Shown here one piece after another: positions 9,197 to 16,738 of a stretch of DNA of 47,595 nucleotides (positions within the stretch are counted from its first letter, which is position 1; each line of letters opens with the position of its first letter). Source of the stretch: an uncultured Prevotella sp. GTDB taxonomy: Bacteria > Bacteroidota > Bacteroidia > Bacteroidales > Bacteroidaceae. The stretch lies in assembly GCA_947169185.1 (NCBI GenBank), contig CAMVOS010000019.1:1-47595 (forward strand), in the 5' to 3' direction. Under the pieces are notes generated by a model. That model did not search any database. It saw nothing but the letters and a program-made list of their open reading frames with translations, and was not told where the DNA came from. A program made the position numbers and the translations under genes.

Positions 9197-10135
9197 GTGA
9201 GAAAGCTGATTCAAAATAAGATTTCAGGTAGCCGTCTGTCATTGCCCGTTATGATAGCCTATACTGTTGTCGTATGGCTGTTATGCGGTCTGATAACCCA
9301 GAATCTATGGATACAATTCGCATGTTTTGGCGTTACCAGTTATTTGATGATGGTGCTCAACAATCAGAATGCGCTGATTCGCATCTATTCGCGTATGGTG
9401 AGTTGTGCATTCCTGATACTGTCATGTGCTGCATGTTTTCTAATAACAGACATTCGGGGAGGACTGATGCAGCTACTGGTTGTTGCTGCATATCTCATCT
9501 TGTTTCAGAGCTACCAGAACCGACAAGCCATCGGCATTGCGTACTATGGTTTCCTGATGCTGGGATTAGCCAGTCTTGCATGCCCGCACATTCTCTATTT
9601 CATACCCCTCATTTGGTTGCTGATGGCAACTAATCTGCTAGCGCTATCGTGTCGCACATGGTTCGCCTCCTTGTTAGGACTGCTGACCCCTTATTGGTTT
9701 ATTTGTGGCTGGCTGGCATATCAACACGACTTCTCACCTCTTATCGCTCACTTCTTACCCCTCGTTGAGTTCCAATTCCCCATCCGTCATACCAGTTTAG
9801 GTATGAACGTTTTAATGACATGCGGCGTATTGGCTATCTGTACCGTAACAGGTATCATCCACTTTATTCGCAAGAGCAGTTACGACAGCATCCGTATTCG
9901 CCTGCTGTACGGTTTTTTCATATGGATGAACCTCTTTGCATTTGCATTGTTAGCATTCCAGCCACAACATTATGATATACTGCTAAGAATCATCATCATC
10001 AACACAGCGCCATTGATAGCCCACTTTCTGGCACTTACATCTACTAAGATTACCAATATAGCATTCATGGTTCTCACAGCACTCATCCTGTTCGTCACAG
10101 CTTGTAATATATGGAATATATCATATCCCTTCTGA
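9197..10135 (+). CDS. Polytopic membrane protein, unknown function
   Basis: 312 residues from a GTG start preceded by purine-rich AGTGAAAAGT repeats. About eight to nine hydrophobic segments are spread over the whole length, with short charged loops (RKSSYDSIRIR) and a Bacteroidales-type aromatic-rich character. No catalytic motif is seen. The 3' end overlaps the next gene by 25 bases, so the two are probably co-translated. No family is recognised. An alternative start at the internal Met of MIAYTVVVW would still keep all membrane segments. Confidence 0.7.
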   Translation: MRKLIQNKISGSRLSLPVMIAYTVVVWLLCGLITQNLWIQFACFGVTSYLMMVLNNQNALIRIYSRMVSCAFLILSCAACFLITDIRGGLMQLLVVAAYLILFQSYQNRQAIGIAYYGFLMLGLASLACPHILYFIPLIWLLMATNLLALSCRTWFASLLGLLTPYWFICGWLAYQHDFSPLIAHFLPLVEFQFPIRHTSLGMNVLMTCGVLAICTVTGIIHFIRKSSYDSIRIRLLYGFFIWMNLFAFALLAFQPQHYDILLRIIIINTAPLIAHFLALTSTKITNIAFMVLTALILFVTACNIWNISYPF

Positions 10136-10563
10136 TAAGCTACGGTTATTGGGGCATGCTGATCACAGCATTCGTGGCAGGTTCGTTTTTCCCATTCAGC
10201 AGCGAGGCAGTCATGACTGGTTTGTTGGCAGCAGGACTCGACCCTTGGGGACTCATCATCTATGGAACCATTGGTAATGTCGCTGGCGGAATGTTCAACT
10301 ATTTCGTAGGACGTATGGGCAAATTGGAGTGGATAGAAAAGTATCTGCATGTCAAGCAGAAGGACCTTGATCGTGCCACACGGTTCATGGCTGGACGCGG
10401 TGCATGGATGGGCTTTTTTGCCTTCGTTCCCATTCTGGGCTCAGCCATCACCATTGTCTTGGGACTGATGCGAGCCAACATCCCCATTTCGCTTACCAGC
10501 ATCTCGATAGGTAAATTCCTACGTTACGTCCTTTTGATTTACGGTGCACAATTGTTTATTTAA
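10111..10563 (+). CDS. YqaA/DedA-like small membrane protein
   Basis: 150 residues resembling the VTT (SNARE-associated, DedA-related) membrane family, YqaA subgroup. It has an N-terminal re-entrant hydrophobic segment (FVAGSFFPFSSEAVM), a conserved Gly-rich helix (GTIGNVAGGMFNYFVGRMGK) and a C-terminal pair of membrane helices with FVPILGSAITIVLG. Relatives take part in membrane lipid or undecaprenyl-phosphate traffic and membrane homeostasis, but the exact role of YqaA types is unclear. The start overlaps the end of the preceding membrane protein. A low-complexity repeat follows the stop. Confidence 0.85.
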   Translation: MEYIISLLISYGYWGMLITAFVAGSFFPFSSEAVMTGLLAAGLDPWGLIIYGTIGNVAGGMFNYFVGRMGKLEWIEKYLHVKQKDLDRATRFMAGRGAWMGFFAFVPILGSAITIVLGLMRANIPISLTSISIGKFLRYVLLIYGAQLFI

Positions 10564-10600
10564 GTTAATTCTTCATTTTTCATTCTTCATTTTTAATTTA
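10562..10600. repeat. Intergenic TTCATT-type short repeat
   Basis: About 40 bases of TTCTTCATTTTTCATTCTTC-like near repeats fill the gap between the YqaA-like gene and the DUF2723 promoter. The same words recur inside mfd at 24745-24895. Confidence 0.7.
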
Positions 10601-10606
10601 AAGCAG

Positions 10607-10614
10607 TACCTTTG
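10607..10614 (+). promoter_or_regulatory. -7 box TACCTTTG for the DUF2723 gene
   Basis: Perfect TAnnTTTG box 24 bases before the ATG at 10639. Confidence 0.65.
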
Positions 10615-10638
10615 CAGGATAATTCATAAACGACAACA

Positions 10639-13600
10639 ATGAAACAATTCAGACTTGTAGACAATATCATGGGTTGGTTGGCCTTTGCCATTGCCGCTTT
10701 CGTATATTGTTCTACCATTGAACCGACAGCCTCGTTCTGGGACTGTCCTGAGTTTATTTCTACCGGTTACAAACTCGAGATAGGCCACCCACCCGGTGCA
10801 CCATTCTTTATGCTGACAGCCAATCTGTTCTCACAGTTTGCCAGCGATGCCACACAGGTGGCCCGTATGGTCAACATGATGAGTGCACTGCTGTCTGCCG
10901 CCACCATTCTGTTCCTCTTCTGGACTATCTCGCATCTGGTGCGCCGCCTGCTCATCAAGCAAGAAGATTTCCGTCAGGCCACCACATTGGCTGACCTCTC
11001 ATGGTATAAACTCGTTGCCATCGAGGCTTCTGCTATGGTGGGCGCATTGATATATACGTTCAGCGACACCTTCTGGTTCTCTGCTGTCGAGGGTGAGGTC
11101 TATGCCTACTCTTCGGCTTTTACCGCTGTCGTATTCTGGCTGATCCTCAAGTGGGAAGACCATGCTGACGAGCCACATGCCGACCGCTGGCTGGTGCTCA
11201 TCATGTATATGACGGGCCTCTCCATCGGCGTCCACCTGCTGAACCTGTTGTGTCTGCCTGCTATCGTGCTGGTATACTACTATAAGAAGTTCCCGACAGA
11301 CGATCCCAAGCGCGACCTGAAAGGCTCGCTCATCGCCCTGTTCATCTCGGTAGTCATCCTGGCAGCTGTACTTTATGGTGTCGTGCCTGGCATCGTACAG
11401 GTTGGTGGCTGGTTCGAGTTGTTGTTCGTCAACATCTTTGGCATGCCGTTCAATACGGGCGAGATCGTCTATATCTTCCTGCTCATCGGCATCATTATCT
11501 GGGCTATCCGTGAGACCTACCAGAATACCAACGAGAAGCGTCAGAACATTGCTTTCCTCCTGGCTGTCGCCATGCTGGGCATCCCCTTCTACGGACACGG
11601 CTGGAGTGCAGTCATCATCGGTATCGTGGTACTGGCCATCATGTGGTTTGTGCTCAATTACAAGAAGCTTGATACCGCCAGCAAGAAAAAAATGGCCTTG
11701 GTGTCGGCTCGCGTCAAGAACACGTCACTGCTCTGCATGCTGATGCTGATGATTGGCTACTCGACGTATGCCCTCATCGTCATCCGTTCAGCAGCCAACC
11801 CGCCTATGGACCAGAACTCGCCAGAGGACATCTTCACACTGGGCGAATACCTCGGTCGTGAACAGTACGGACAGCGTCCGTTGTTCTACGGACAGGCCTA
11901 TACCTCACAGGTAGCTTTGGAGAAGGATGGCGAATACTGCAAGCCCGTGATGACCACTGGCGACCCCGTATGGCAGCGCAAGGAGAAGGCTTCGCCCGAC
12001 GAGAAGGACGAATACTTCGTAGTACGCACCAAAGATGAATACAAATATGCCCAGAACATGTTGTTCCCACGCATGTACAGCTCGGCTCACCGTGCTCAGT
12101 ACGAGAGTTGGATGGGCGACATCAGTGGCCATGAGGAGATGTACGACCGCTGTGGCGAGATGGTTAGCGTCAAGGTGCCCTCACAGTTCGAGAACCTGCG
12201 CTTCTTCATCTCTTACCAGTGCAACTTCATGTATTGGCGCTACTTCATGTGGAACTTTGCAGGACGCCAGAACGACCTGCAGGGTAATGGCGAACTGGAG
12301 CACGGCAACTGGATTTCCGGTTTCGACTGGTTCGACAACTGGCGTCTGGGCGACCAGAACAAGTTGCCAGACGAGCTGAAGGAGAACAAGGGCCATAACG
12401 TATTCTACTGTCTGCCACTCATCCTCGGACTCATCGGACTCTTCTGGCAGTCGTTGGCCAAGCACTTCAACAATGCCAAGGACCAGACGGGTATCCGCCA
12501 GTTCTGGGTGGTATTCTTCCTGTTCTTCATGACAGGTCTGGCCATCGTCATCTACCTGAATCAGACGCCTTCACAACCTCGCGAACGTGACTACGCCTAT
12601 GCTGGCTCATTCTATGCTTTCACCATTTGGTGTGGCATTGGTGTGGCTGCCATCATCGAGATGCTGAAGCAATATCTGAAGAAGGTTAATCCTCTGGTAT
12701 TGGCCTCAGCAGTTAGCGTGCTCTGTCTGTTAGTACCTGTCCAGATGGCCTCGCAGACGTGGGATGATCACGATCGCAGTGGTCGCTATACTTGTCGCGA
12801 CTTCGGACAGAACTATCTGATGACCCTGCAGGACGAGGGCAACCCCATCATCTTCACCAATGGCGATAACGACACCTTCCCGCTCTGGTACAACCAGGAT
12901 GTCGAGGGTGTACGTACCGATGCCCGTGTCTGCAACCTCTCATATCTGCAGACTGACTGGTATATCGACCAGATGCGTCGTCCAGCCTACGATTCTCCCT
13001 CTGTGCCTATCACGTGGGAGCGTATCGAGTACTGCTCAGGCACTAACGAATATGTACGCGTAGAGCCCAGCATGAAGCAGGCTGTCCTCGAACTTTACAA
13101 GCAGAACCCCCAGCAGGCTCGCGAACAGTTTGGCGAAGAGCCCTTCGAACTGAAGAACGTGCTGAAATACTGGATTCGTTCCAAGAACCCCGACCTGCAC
13201 ATGATTCCTACTGATACGCTCTATATGACCATCGACAAGGATGCCGTCCGCAAGAGTGGCATGATGATGGCTACCGACTCCATCCCCGACCGCATGGTTA
13301 TATCGTTGAAGAACAAGAGTGCATTATACAAGGGTGACATCATGATTCTCGAGATGCTGGCCCAGTGCAACTGGACACGTCCTATCTATGTGGCTGTTAG
13401 CGTAGGCGACGACAACTACATCAACCTGGGCAACAACACCATTACCGAGGGTCTGGCCTATCGTATCACACCATTCACCACCACCAATGGCGGACGCCCC
13501 ATCGAAGGAGCTAAGAACTTCGATACCAGTCGCACCTATGACAACGTGATGCACCGCTTCAAGTTTGGTGGCCTCGAACAGAAAGACCTCTATCTCGACG

Positions 13601-14046
13601 AGACGGTTATGCGCATGTGCTACACCCACCGTCGTATCATGGCCAAGCTGGCTGTCGAGTTGCTTAATGAAGGAAAAGACAAGGAAGCTCGCGAAGTATT
13701 GGAATTCACAGCAAAGAAGCTGCCCACCTACAATGTGCCCCACAGCTATTCGTCAGGCTCGCTCGATATGGCGCGCGCATGGGCTGCTTTGGGCGACAAG
13801 CAAAAGGCCATGGACATCATCAAGCCCATGTGGACCAACTCTGCCCAGTACATGTACTACTACAGCTCGCTTGAAGGCATGCGTTTCAAATCTGCTGAGA
13901 ATGATGCCATCATGCATTTCTACATACTCCAGCAGTTGGCCGGCCTTTCGCAGACTATCGACAAATCGTGGACTGATGGTCACATGACCGAACTCAGCGC
14001 ACTAGTGAAGATGTTCGAGGACAAGGGAGGTAACCTGGGATATTAA
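10639..14046 (+). CDS. DUF2723 (GT117-type) integral membrane glycosyltransferase
   Basis: 1135 residues, the length typical of Bacteroidetes DUF2723 proteins, which are related to the eukaryotic O-mannosyltransferase TMEM260. The N-terminal half is polytopic. An early luminal/periplasmic loop carries EPTASFWDCPEFISTGYKLE, including the acidic pair expected of a GT-C catalytic loop. The loop EGEVYAYSSAF follows, and later QTPSQPRERDYAYAGSFYAF marks the end of the membrane region. The C-terminal part (about 690-1135) is periplasmic, with a helical repeat-like end. Expected role is transfer of sugar from a polyprenyl-phosphate donor to exported proteins. A GT2 domain resembling a polyprenyl-phosphate mannose synthase lies elsewhere in this window (27912), but a functional link is only inference. 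Confidence 0.9.
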   Translation: MKQFRLVDNIMGWLAFAIAAFVYCSTIEPTASFWDCPEFISTGYKLEIGHPPGAPFFMLTANLFSQFASDATQVARMVNMMSALLSAATILFLFWTISHLVRRLLIKQEDFRQATTLADLSWYKLVAIEASAMVGALIYTFSDTFWFSAVEGEVYAYSSAFTAVVFWLILKWEDHADEPHADRWLVLIMYMTGLSIGVHLLNLLCLPAIVLVYYYKKFPTDDPKRDLKGSLIALFISVVILAAVLYGVVPGIVQVGGWFELLFVNIFGMPFNTGEIVYIFLLIGIIIWAIRETYQNTNEKRQNIAFLLAVAMLGIPFYGHGWSAVIIGIVVLAIMWFVLNYKKLDTASKKKMALVSARVKNTSLLCMLMLMIGYSTYALIVIRSAANPPMDQNSPEDIFTLGEYLGREQYGQRPLFYGQAYTSQVALEKDGEYCKPVMTTGDPVWQRKEKASPDEKDEYFVVRTKDEYKYAQNMLFPRMYSSAHRAQYESWMGDISGHEEMYDRCGEMVSVKVPSQFENLRFFISYQCNFMYWRYFMWNFAGRQNDLQGNGELEHGNWISGFDWFDNWRLGDQNKLPDELKENKGHNVFYCLPLILGLIGLFWQSLAKHFNNAKDQTGIRQFWVVFFLFFMTGLAIVIYLNQTPSQPRERDYAYAGSFYAFTIWCGIGVAAIIEMLKQYLKKVNPLVLASAVSVLCLLVPVQMASQTWDDHDRSGRYTCRDFGQNYLMTLQDEGNPIIFTNGDNDTFPLWYNQDVEGVRTDARVCNLSYLQTDWYIDQMRRPAYDSPSVPITWERIEYCSGTNEYVRVEPSMKQAVLELYKQNPQQAREQFGEEPFELKNVLKYWIRSKNPDLHMIPTDTLYMTIDKDAVRKSGMMMATDSIPDRMVISLKNKSALYKGDIMILEMLAQCNWTRPIYVAVSVGDDNYINLGNNTITEGLAYRITPFTTTNGGRPIEGAKNFDTSRTYDNVMHRFKFGGLEQKDLYLDETVMRMCYTHRRIMAKLAVELLNEGKDKEAREVLEFTAKKLPTYNVPHSYSSGSLDMARAWAALGDKQKAMDIIKPMWTNSAQYMYYYSSLEGMRFKSAENDAIMHFYILQQLAGLSQTIDKSWTDGHMTELSALVKMFEDKGGNLGY

Positions 14047-14084
14047 GAGGTAAGAGGTAAGAAGTAAGAGGTAAGAGGTAAGAG
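14047..14084. repeat. GAGGTAA heptamer repeat
   Basis: About five copies of GAGGTAA or GAAGTAA fill the whole gap between two coding regions. The purine-rich units also place an SD-like AAGAGG just before the next ATG at 14087. Confidence 0.9.
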
Positions 14085-14086
14085 TA

Positions 14087-14698
14087 ATGTTTATCGAGCA
14101 ACCCGCCAAATGGCTACGCTGGCTTTACCCTAAGGCGTTGTGGCGTATGGACCCTAACGACAGGTCAGTCTATCTGACCTTCGACGATGGGCCCATACCC
14201 GAAGCCACGCCCTTCATCCTCGACGTGCTGGCACGCTATGGAGTGAAAGCCACATTCTTCATGGTGGGCGACAATGTCCGTAAATATCCAGAAATTTTCC
14301 AGCGTGTGGTCAGCGAAGGCCATCGCATTGGCAACCACACCCACAACCATATTGGTGGCTTCCGTCACAGCATCAAGGAGTACAGCTACAATGTCGAGAA
14401 AGCCAATGCCTACTTGCATACCAACTTGGTACGTCCGCCTCATGGTTGGATGCGCATAGGCCAGTATGCCTGGCTCTCCCGCAAGTTCCGTATCGTCATG
14501 TGGGACCTTGTTACCCGCGACTACTCTAAATGGATGACTGCCGACGAGGTCCTCGAGAATGTCAAACGCTTTGCCCGCAACGGCAGCATCATCACTTTCC
14601 ACGACTCGTTGAAAAGCATCGAGAAGTTGCGCACTGCCCTACCCGCCTCTATCGTCTGGCTCCAGCAGCAAGGCTACCAGTTCAAGACGTTCGAATAA
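14087..14698 (+). CDS. Polysaccharide deacetylase family protein (NodB fold, CE4)
   Basis: 203 residues. All CE4 motifs are visible: TFDDGP with the base and metal Asp (D33, D34), HTHNH with both metal His (H84, H88), RPPHG (about 116-120), WD near 146 and the C-terminal FHDS His. No signal peptide is evident, so it is either cytoplasmic or held at the membrane by its hydrophobic start. It probably removes N-acetyl groups from a cell-wall or capsular sugar. The gene follows the DUF2723 gene after a heptamer repeat and may be translated from the same message. A bidirectional hairpin follows. Confidence 0.9.
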   Translation: MFIEQPAKWLRWLYPKALWRMDPNDRSVYLTFDDGPIPEATPFILDVLARYGVKATFFMVGDNVRKYPEIFQRVVSEGHRIGNHTHNHIGGFRHSIKEYSYNVEKANAYLHTNLVRPPHGWMRIGQYAWLSRKFRIVMWDLVTRDYSKWMTADEVLENVKRFARNGSIITFHDSLKSIEKLRTALPASIVWLQQQGYQFKTFE

Positions 14699-14715
14699 AC
14701 TATACAAAATCAAAT

Positions 14716-14748
14716 AAGAGGATGTGCCTATTTTGACACATCCTCTTT
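14716..14748. terminator. Bidirectional hairpin terminator
   Basis: An 11-bp perfect stem (AAGAGGATGTG at 14716-14726 with its complement at 14737-14747) and a 10-base loop, T-rich beyond the plus-side arm. It serves the deacetylase on the plus strand and the smalltalk gene on the minus strand. Confidence 0.85.
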
Positions 14749-14804
14749 CTCTCATTTTCAAAACGGTCCTCGGCCCATGCCTCGCAGCGCCACACTCTGT
14801 ACCT

Positions 14805-14900
14805 TTAGGTCAGAGAACTGGTGGTGCCCAGTGCGGTCAGAGCCGCCGTCAGAATGCTTACGATGACCTGAATCACGGTCTTCCAAGTTTCCTTCTTCAT
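14805..14900 (-). CDS. Smalltalk-like small membrane peptide
   Basis: 31-residue peptide beginning MKKETWKTVIQ and ending TTSSLT. It has a short basic, aromatic start followed by one hydrophobic helix (VIVSILTAALTAL). This matches the 'smalltalk' family of tiny Bacteroidetes proteins, usually coded right after an HU/IHF-like protein and often before an N-acetylmuramoyl-L-alanine amidase. Here it follows the HU-like gene by 30 bases, but no amidase follows; the hairpin at 14716 ends the unit. Function is not known. It is too short for ordinary gene finders. Confidence 0.85.
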   Translation of the reverse strand: MKKETWKTVIQVIVSILTAALTALGTTSSLT

Positions 14901-14903
14901 AGT

Positions 14904-14931
14904 TTCAGGATTCAAGATTCAAGATTCAGGT
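14904..14931. repeat. GATTCAA short repeat
   Basis: About four head-to-tail units of AGGATTCAAGATTCAAGATT type fill the gap between the HU-like and smalltalk genes. Confidence 0.75.
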
Positions 14932-15497
14932 TACATTCCACCTTCCTCGCCGCCAGTAGGGGTGCCTCCGGTATTATCGCCCGTGTTGCCACCTTCGTTG
15001 CCACCGGTATTACCGCCAGTGTTTTGGTTTTGGTTTTCGTTCTGACCCTCGTTGTCCTCAATTTCGCCGCTGTCGCCAGAGGTCACACGCTTCAGCACGT
15101 TGCCGTCCTCGTCGAGACAGGTAATCTGAATCGAGGTGTTCTTCAGCTCGTCCTTCACGTCCACGTTGGGAGTGAAGATGATGCGGCGCACGCTAATCAG
15201 GTTGGTCTTCACGTCCTCCAGATTCTCCACCGCCTTCGAACGGACGCCGAAGCGCATGGTTCCCAGACCGGGCAGGGGTACGCTATGACCCTCGGTTGCC
15301 CACGTGCGAATCACTTCTCCTGCGGCATCCCAAGCCGCCTTGATTACACCTGCAGAGATACCGCTGTGGGTACTGGCCTCTGCGAACACCTTCTTCTCCT
15401 TGATGGGAACGTACAGGTCGGGACGCATCACGAACTTCATACCAGGGTTCTTACCAAGTTTAACTTCACGTCGCTGTGCAATTACTTTAATAGCCAT
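14931..15497 (-). CDS. HU/IHF-like DNA-binding protein (HU-HIG type)
   Basis: 188 residues. The N-terminal part (1-125) matches the long Bacteroidetes HU-like family: MAIKVIAQRR, a central GISAGVIKAAWDAAGEVIR helix, and LPGLGTMRFGV followed by the arm-like segment that binds DNA in HU proteins. The last 50 residues are a low-complexity Glu/Asn/Gln/Gly/Thr tail (TGGNTGGNEGGNTG), frequent in this family and of unknown role. It is co-directed with the smalltalk gene 30 bases downstream. A -7 box at 15685-15692 suggests a leader of about 180 bases. Confidence 0.92.
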   Translation of the reverse strand: MAIKVIAQRREVKLGKNPGMKFVMRPDLYVPIKEKKVFAEASTHSGISAGVIKAAWDAAGEVIRTWATEGHSVPLPGLGTMRFGVRSKAVENLEDVKTNLISVRRIIFTPNVDVKDELKNTSIQITCLDEDGNVLKRVTSGDSGEIEDNEGQNENQNQNTGGNTGGNEGGNTGDNTGGTPTGGEEGGM

Positions 15498-15684
15498 AAT
15501 CTAGTTCAATTTTTGTGTTGGTTTGTAAATAAAAATGTTAATACTCTCGATATCGCTTGAATCTGCTTCTTGGGGGTGCTGTTAAGGACAGCAATTACTA
15601 CAATTAAGGCGCGCAATTTCTAGATTTAATCTTCGCAATTTTTACCCTTAAAGACCGCCTTGTCGCTTCTTCAATTTGACACTG
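15498..15684. other. Leader region of the HU-like gene, no gene seen
   Basis: About 187 bases between the HU-like start and its -7 box. It is AT-rich with no clear hairpin or open frame. It forms the left part of a 526-base gene-free stretch (15498-16023) whose right part holds the concentric palindrome. Confidence 0.6.
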
Positions 15685-15692
15685 CAAAGGTA
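15685..15692 (-). promoter_or_regulatory. -7 box TACCTTTG (minus) for the HU-like gene
   Basis: Perfect box on the minus strand, reading towards 15497. The resulting leader would be about 180 bases, long for this genome. Confidence 0.6.
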
Positions 15693-15784
15693 CGAATCTT
15701 TCATTGCGGTTTACGAATACTTCACAAGAAATTTTTCATTTTTCTGCGATATTTTTTTCATTCCTGAATATCTTGACAAAAAAC

Positions 15785-15926
15785 TGTTGCAGTGTTGCAG
15801 TGTTGCAGTTCTCTTAAAGCTATTCCCATACCCTAAAATACTTCTATATTTATATATAAATATAGAGTTAATTTTTGACTATCGTAGAATCTATTTTGGA
15901 ACTGCAACACTGCAACAAGTGCAACA
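15785..15926. repeat. Concentric inverted repeat with TGTTGCAG iterons
   Basis: The left arm holds three exact TGTTGCAG octamers (15785-15808). The right arm holds two exact complements (15902-15917) and one degenerate copy (to 15926). A 19-bp perfect inverted repeat pairs 15793-15811 with 15899-15917. At the centre lies a 24-bp perfect AT palindrome (15843-15866). The two dyads share a centre within half a base (15854.5 and 15855). It lies between the divergent HU-like and DpnD-like genes. Confidence 0.93.
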
Positions 15927-15933
15927 CGCGAAA

Positions 15934-15949
15934 TGATCTTTTTTGATCA
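15934..15949. promoter_or_regulatory. TGATC...GATCA hairpin and TGATCT copies
   Basis: TGATC and GATCA flank a T6 loop at 15934-15949. Further TGATCT copies occur at 15964 and 15991, the last just before the -7 box of the DpnD/PcfM-like gene. They may form an operator. Confidence 0.4.
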
Positions 15950-15996
15950 CGAAAGTTAAACATTGATCTATTCGGGTATTTCTCAGAATATGATCT

Positions 15997-16004
15997 TACT
16001 TTTG
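15997..16004 (+). promoter_or_regulatory. -7 box TACTTTTG for the DpnD/PcfM-like gene
   Basis: TAnnTTTG box 19 bases before the ATG at 16024, directly downstream of the iteron region. Confidence 0.6.
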
Positions 16005-16023
16005 CAGCCGAATTACGAGTCGC

Positions 16024-16239
16024 ATGAAGTATCAAGTCACGGTAACAGAGACGCTTTCACGCAAAATAAGTGTGGATGCACCTTCGGCAGAAATTGCTGA
16101 AGAGCAAGTCCGCGGGCTCTATCGAGAAGAAGAAATCGTACTTGGCAGTTCCGATTTCTGTTATTATGATGTAGATGTCTCGGGTGAAGATGCAAAACCG
16201 TCCTACCAGTCACAGCAACAATGGCTCTACAAGTGCTGA
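16024..16239 (+). CDS. DpnD/PcfM-like small protein
   Basis: 71 residues. The pattern KYQVTVTETLSRKISVDA, then an Ala/Glu helix, then YREEEIVLGSSDF matches the small DpnD/PcfM family often found on plasmids, phages and restriction loci. No enzymatic motif is present and the biochemical role is unknown. It is divergent from the HU-like gene across the concentric palindrome, so both may be controlled from that site. The C-terminal 15 residues (after DVSGEDAKP) are polar and probably disordered. Confidence 0.75.
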   Translation: MKYQVTVTETLSRKISVDAPSAEIAEEQVRGLYREEEIVLGSSDFCYYDVDVSGEDAKPSYQSQQQWLYKC

Positions 16240-16293
16240 TGTCAATCTGTCCAGCATCAGCGCAACAAAGAATTTGATTTTTTCCTTGAAACA

Positions 16294-16325
16294 TTTGGCA
16301 GAATGAAAAAATATTCGTACCTTTG
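16294..16325 (+). promoter_or_regulatory. L31 promoter (-33 TTTG, -7 TACCTTTG)
   Basis: TTTG at 16294-16297 and TACCTTTG at 16318-16325 with a 20-base spacer, a complete Bacteroidetes promoter 52 bases before the ATG. Confidence 0.75.
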
Positions 16326-16377
16326 CACCCGCTTTTATGCACATTTAGTAAATAACATAGTATAATTAACAAGAAAA

Positions 16378-16632
16378 ATGAAAAAAGGTATTCATCCAGA
16401 AAACTATCGCCCCGTCGTGTTCAAGGACATGTCCAACGGCGATATGTTCCTTTCGCGTTCTACCGCAAAGACTAATGACACCGTAGAATTCGAAGGCGAA
16501 ACTTACCCTGTGGTAAAGATTGAAATTTCGAGCACTTCTCACCCCTTCTACACCGGTAAGAGCAAGCTCGTCGACACCGCTGGTCGTGTTGATAAGTTCA
16601 TGAGCCGCTACGGTAAGGCTGCGAAGAAATAA
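16378..16632 (+). CDS. rpmE2: Type B 50S ribosomal protein L31
   Basis: 84 residues starting [18 protein letters not shown], with the family signature [21 protein letters not shown]. It lacks the CxxC zinc ligands of type A L31, so it is the zinc-independent form. It has its own promoter and a strong hairpin terminator, hence is monocistronic. Confidence 0.97.
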   Translation: MKKGIHPENYRPVVFKDMSNGDMFLSRSTAKTNDTVEFEGETYPVVKIEISSTSHPFYTGKSKLVDTAGRVDKFMSRYGKAAKK

Positions 16633-16661
16633 GATATTTCACGCCCGAGAACAAGACATTT

Positions 16662-16710
16662 AAGGCGCGTCCTAAGGTAGTTGCATATGCCTTAAGGAAG
16701 CGCCTTTTTC
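16662..16710 (+). terminator. Rho-independent terminator after L31
   Basis: AAGGCGC at 16662-16668 pairs with GCGCCTT at 16700-16706, and the internal CCTAAGG/CCTTAAGG adds pairing. A T run follows. Confidence 0.85.
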
Positions 16711-16738
16711 ATTTAAAAACCATCATTAAACTACAACT

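Noticed and set aside
14724..15560. 278-codon plus-strand open frame
   Set aside because: It lies opposite the HU-like and smalltalk genes and across the terminator; its low-complexity protein mirrors their codons.
15785..15926. Possible CRISPR-like array
   Set aside because: Repeat unit is only 8 bp, head to tail without spacers, and the two halves are inverted.
15676..15936. 86-codon plus-strand open frame
   Set aside because: It spans the -7 box, the iterons and the central palindrome; the translation has no family likeness.
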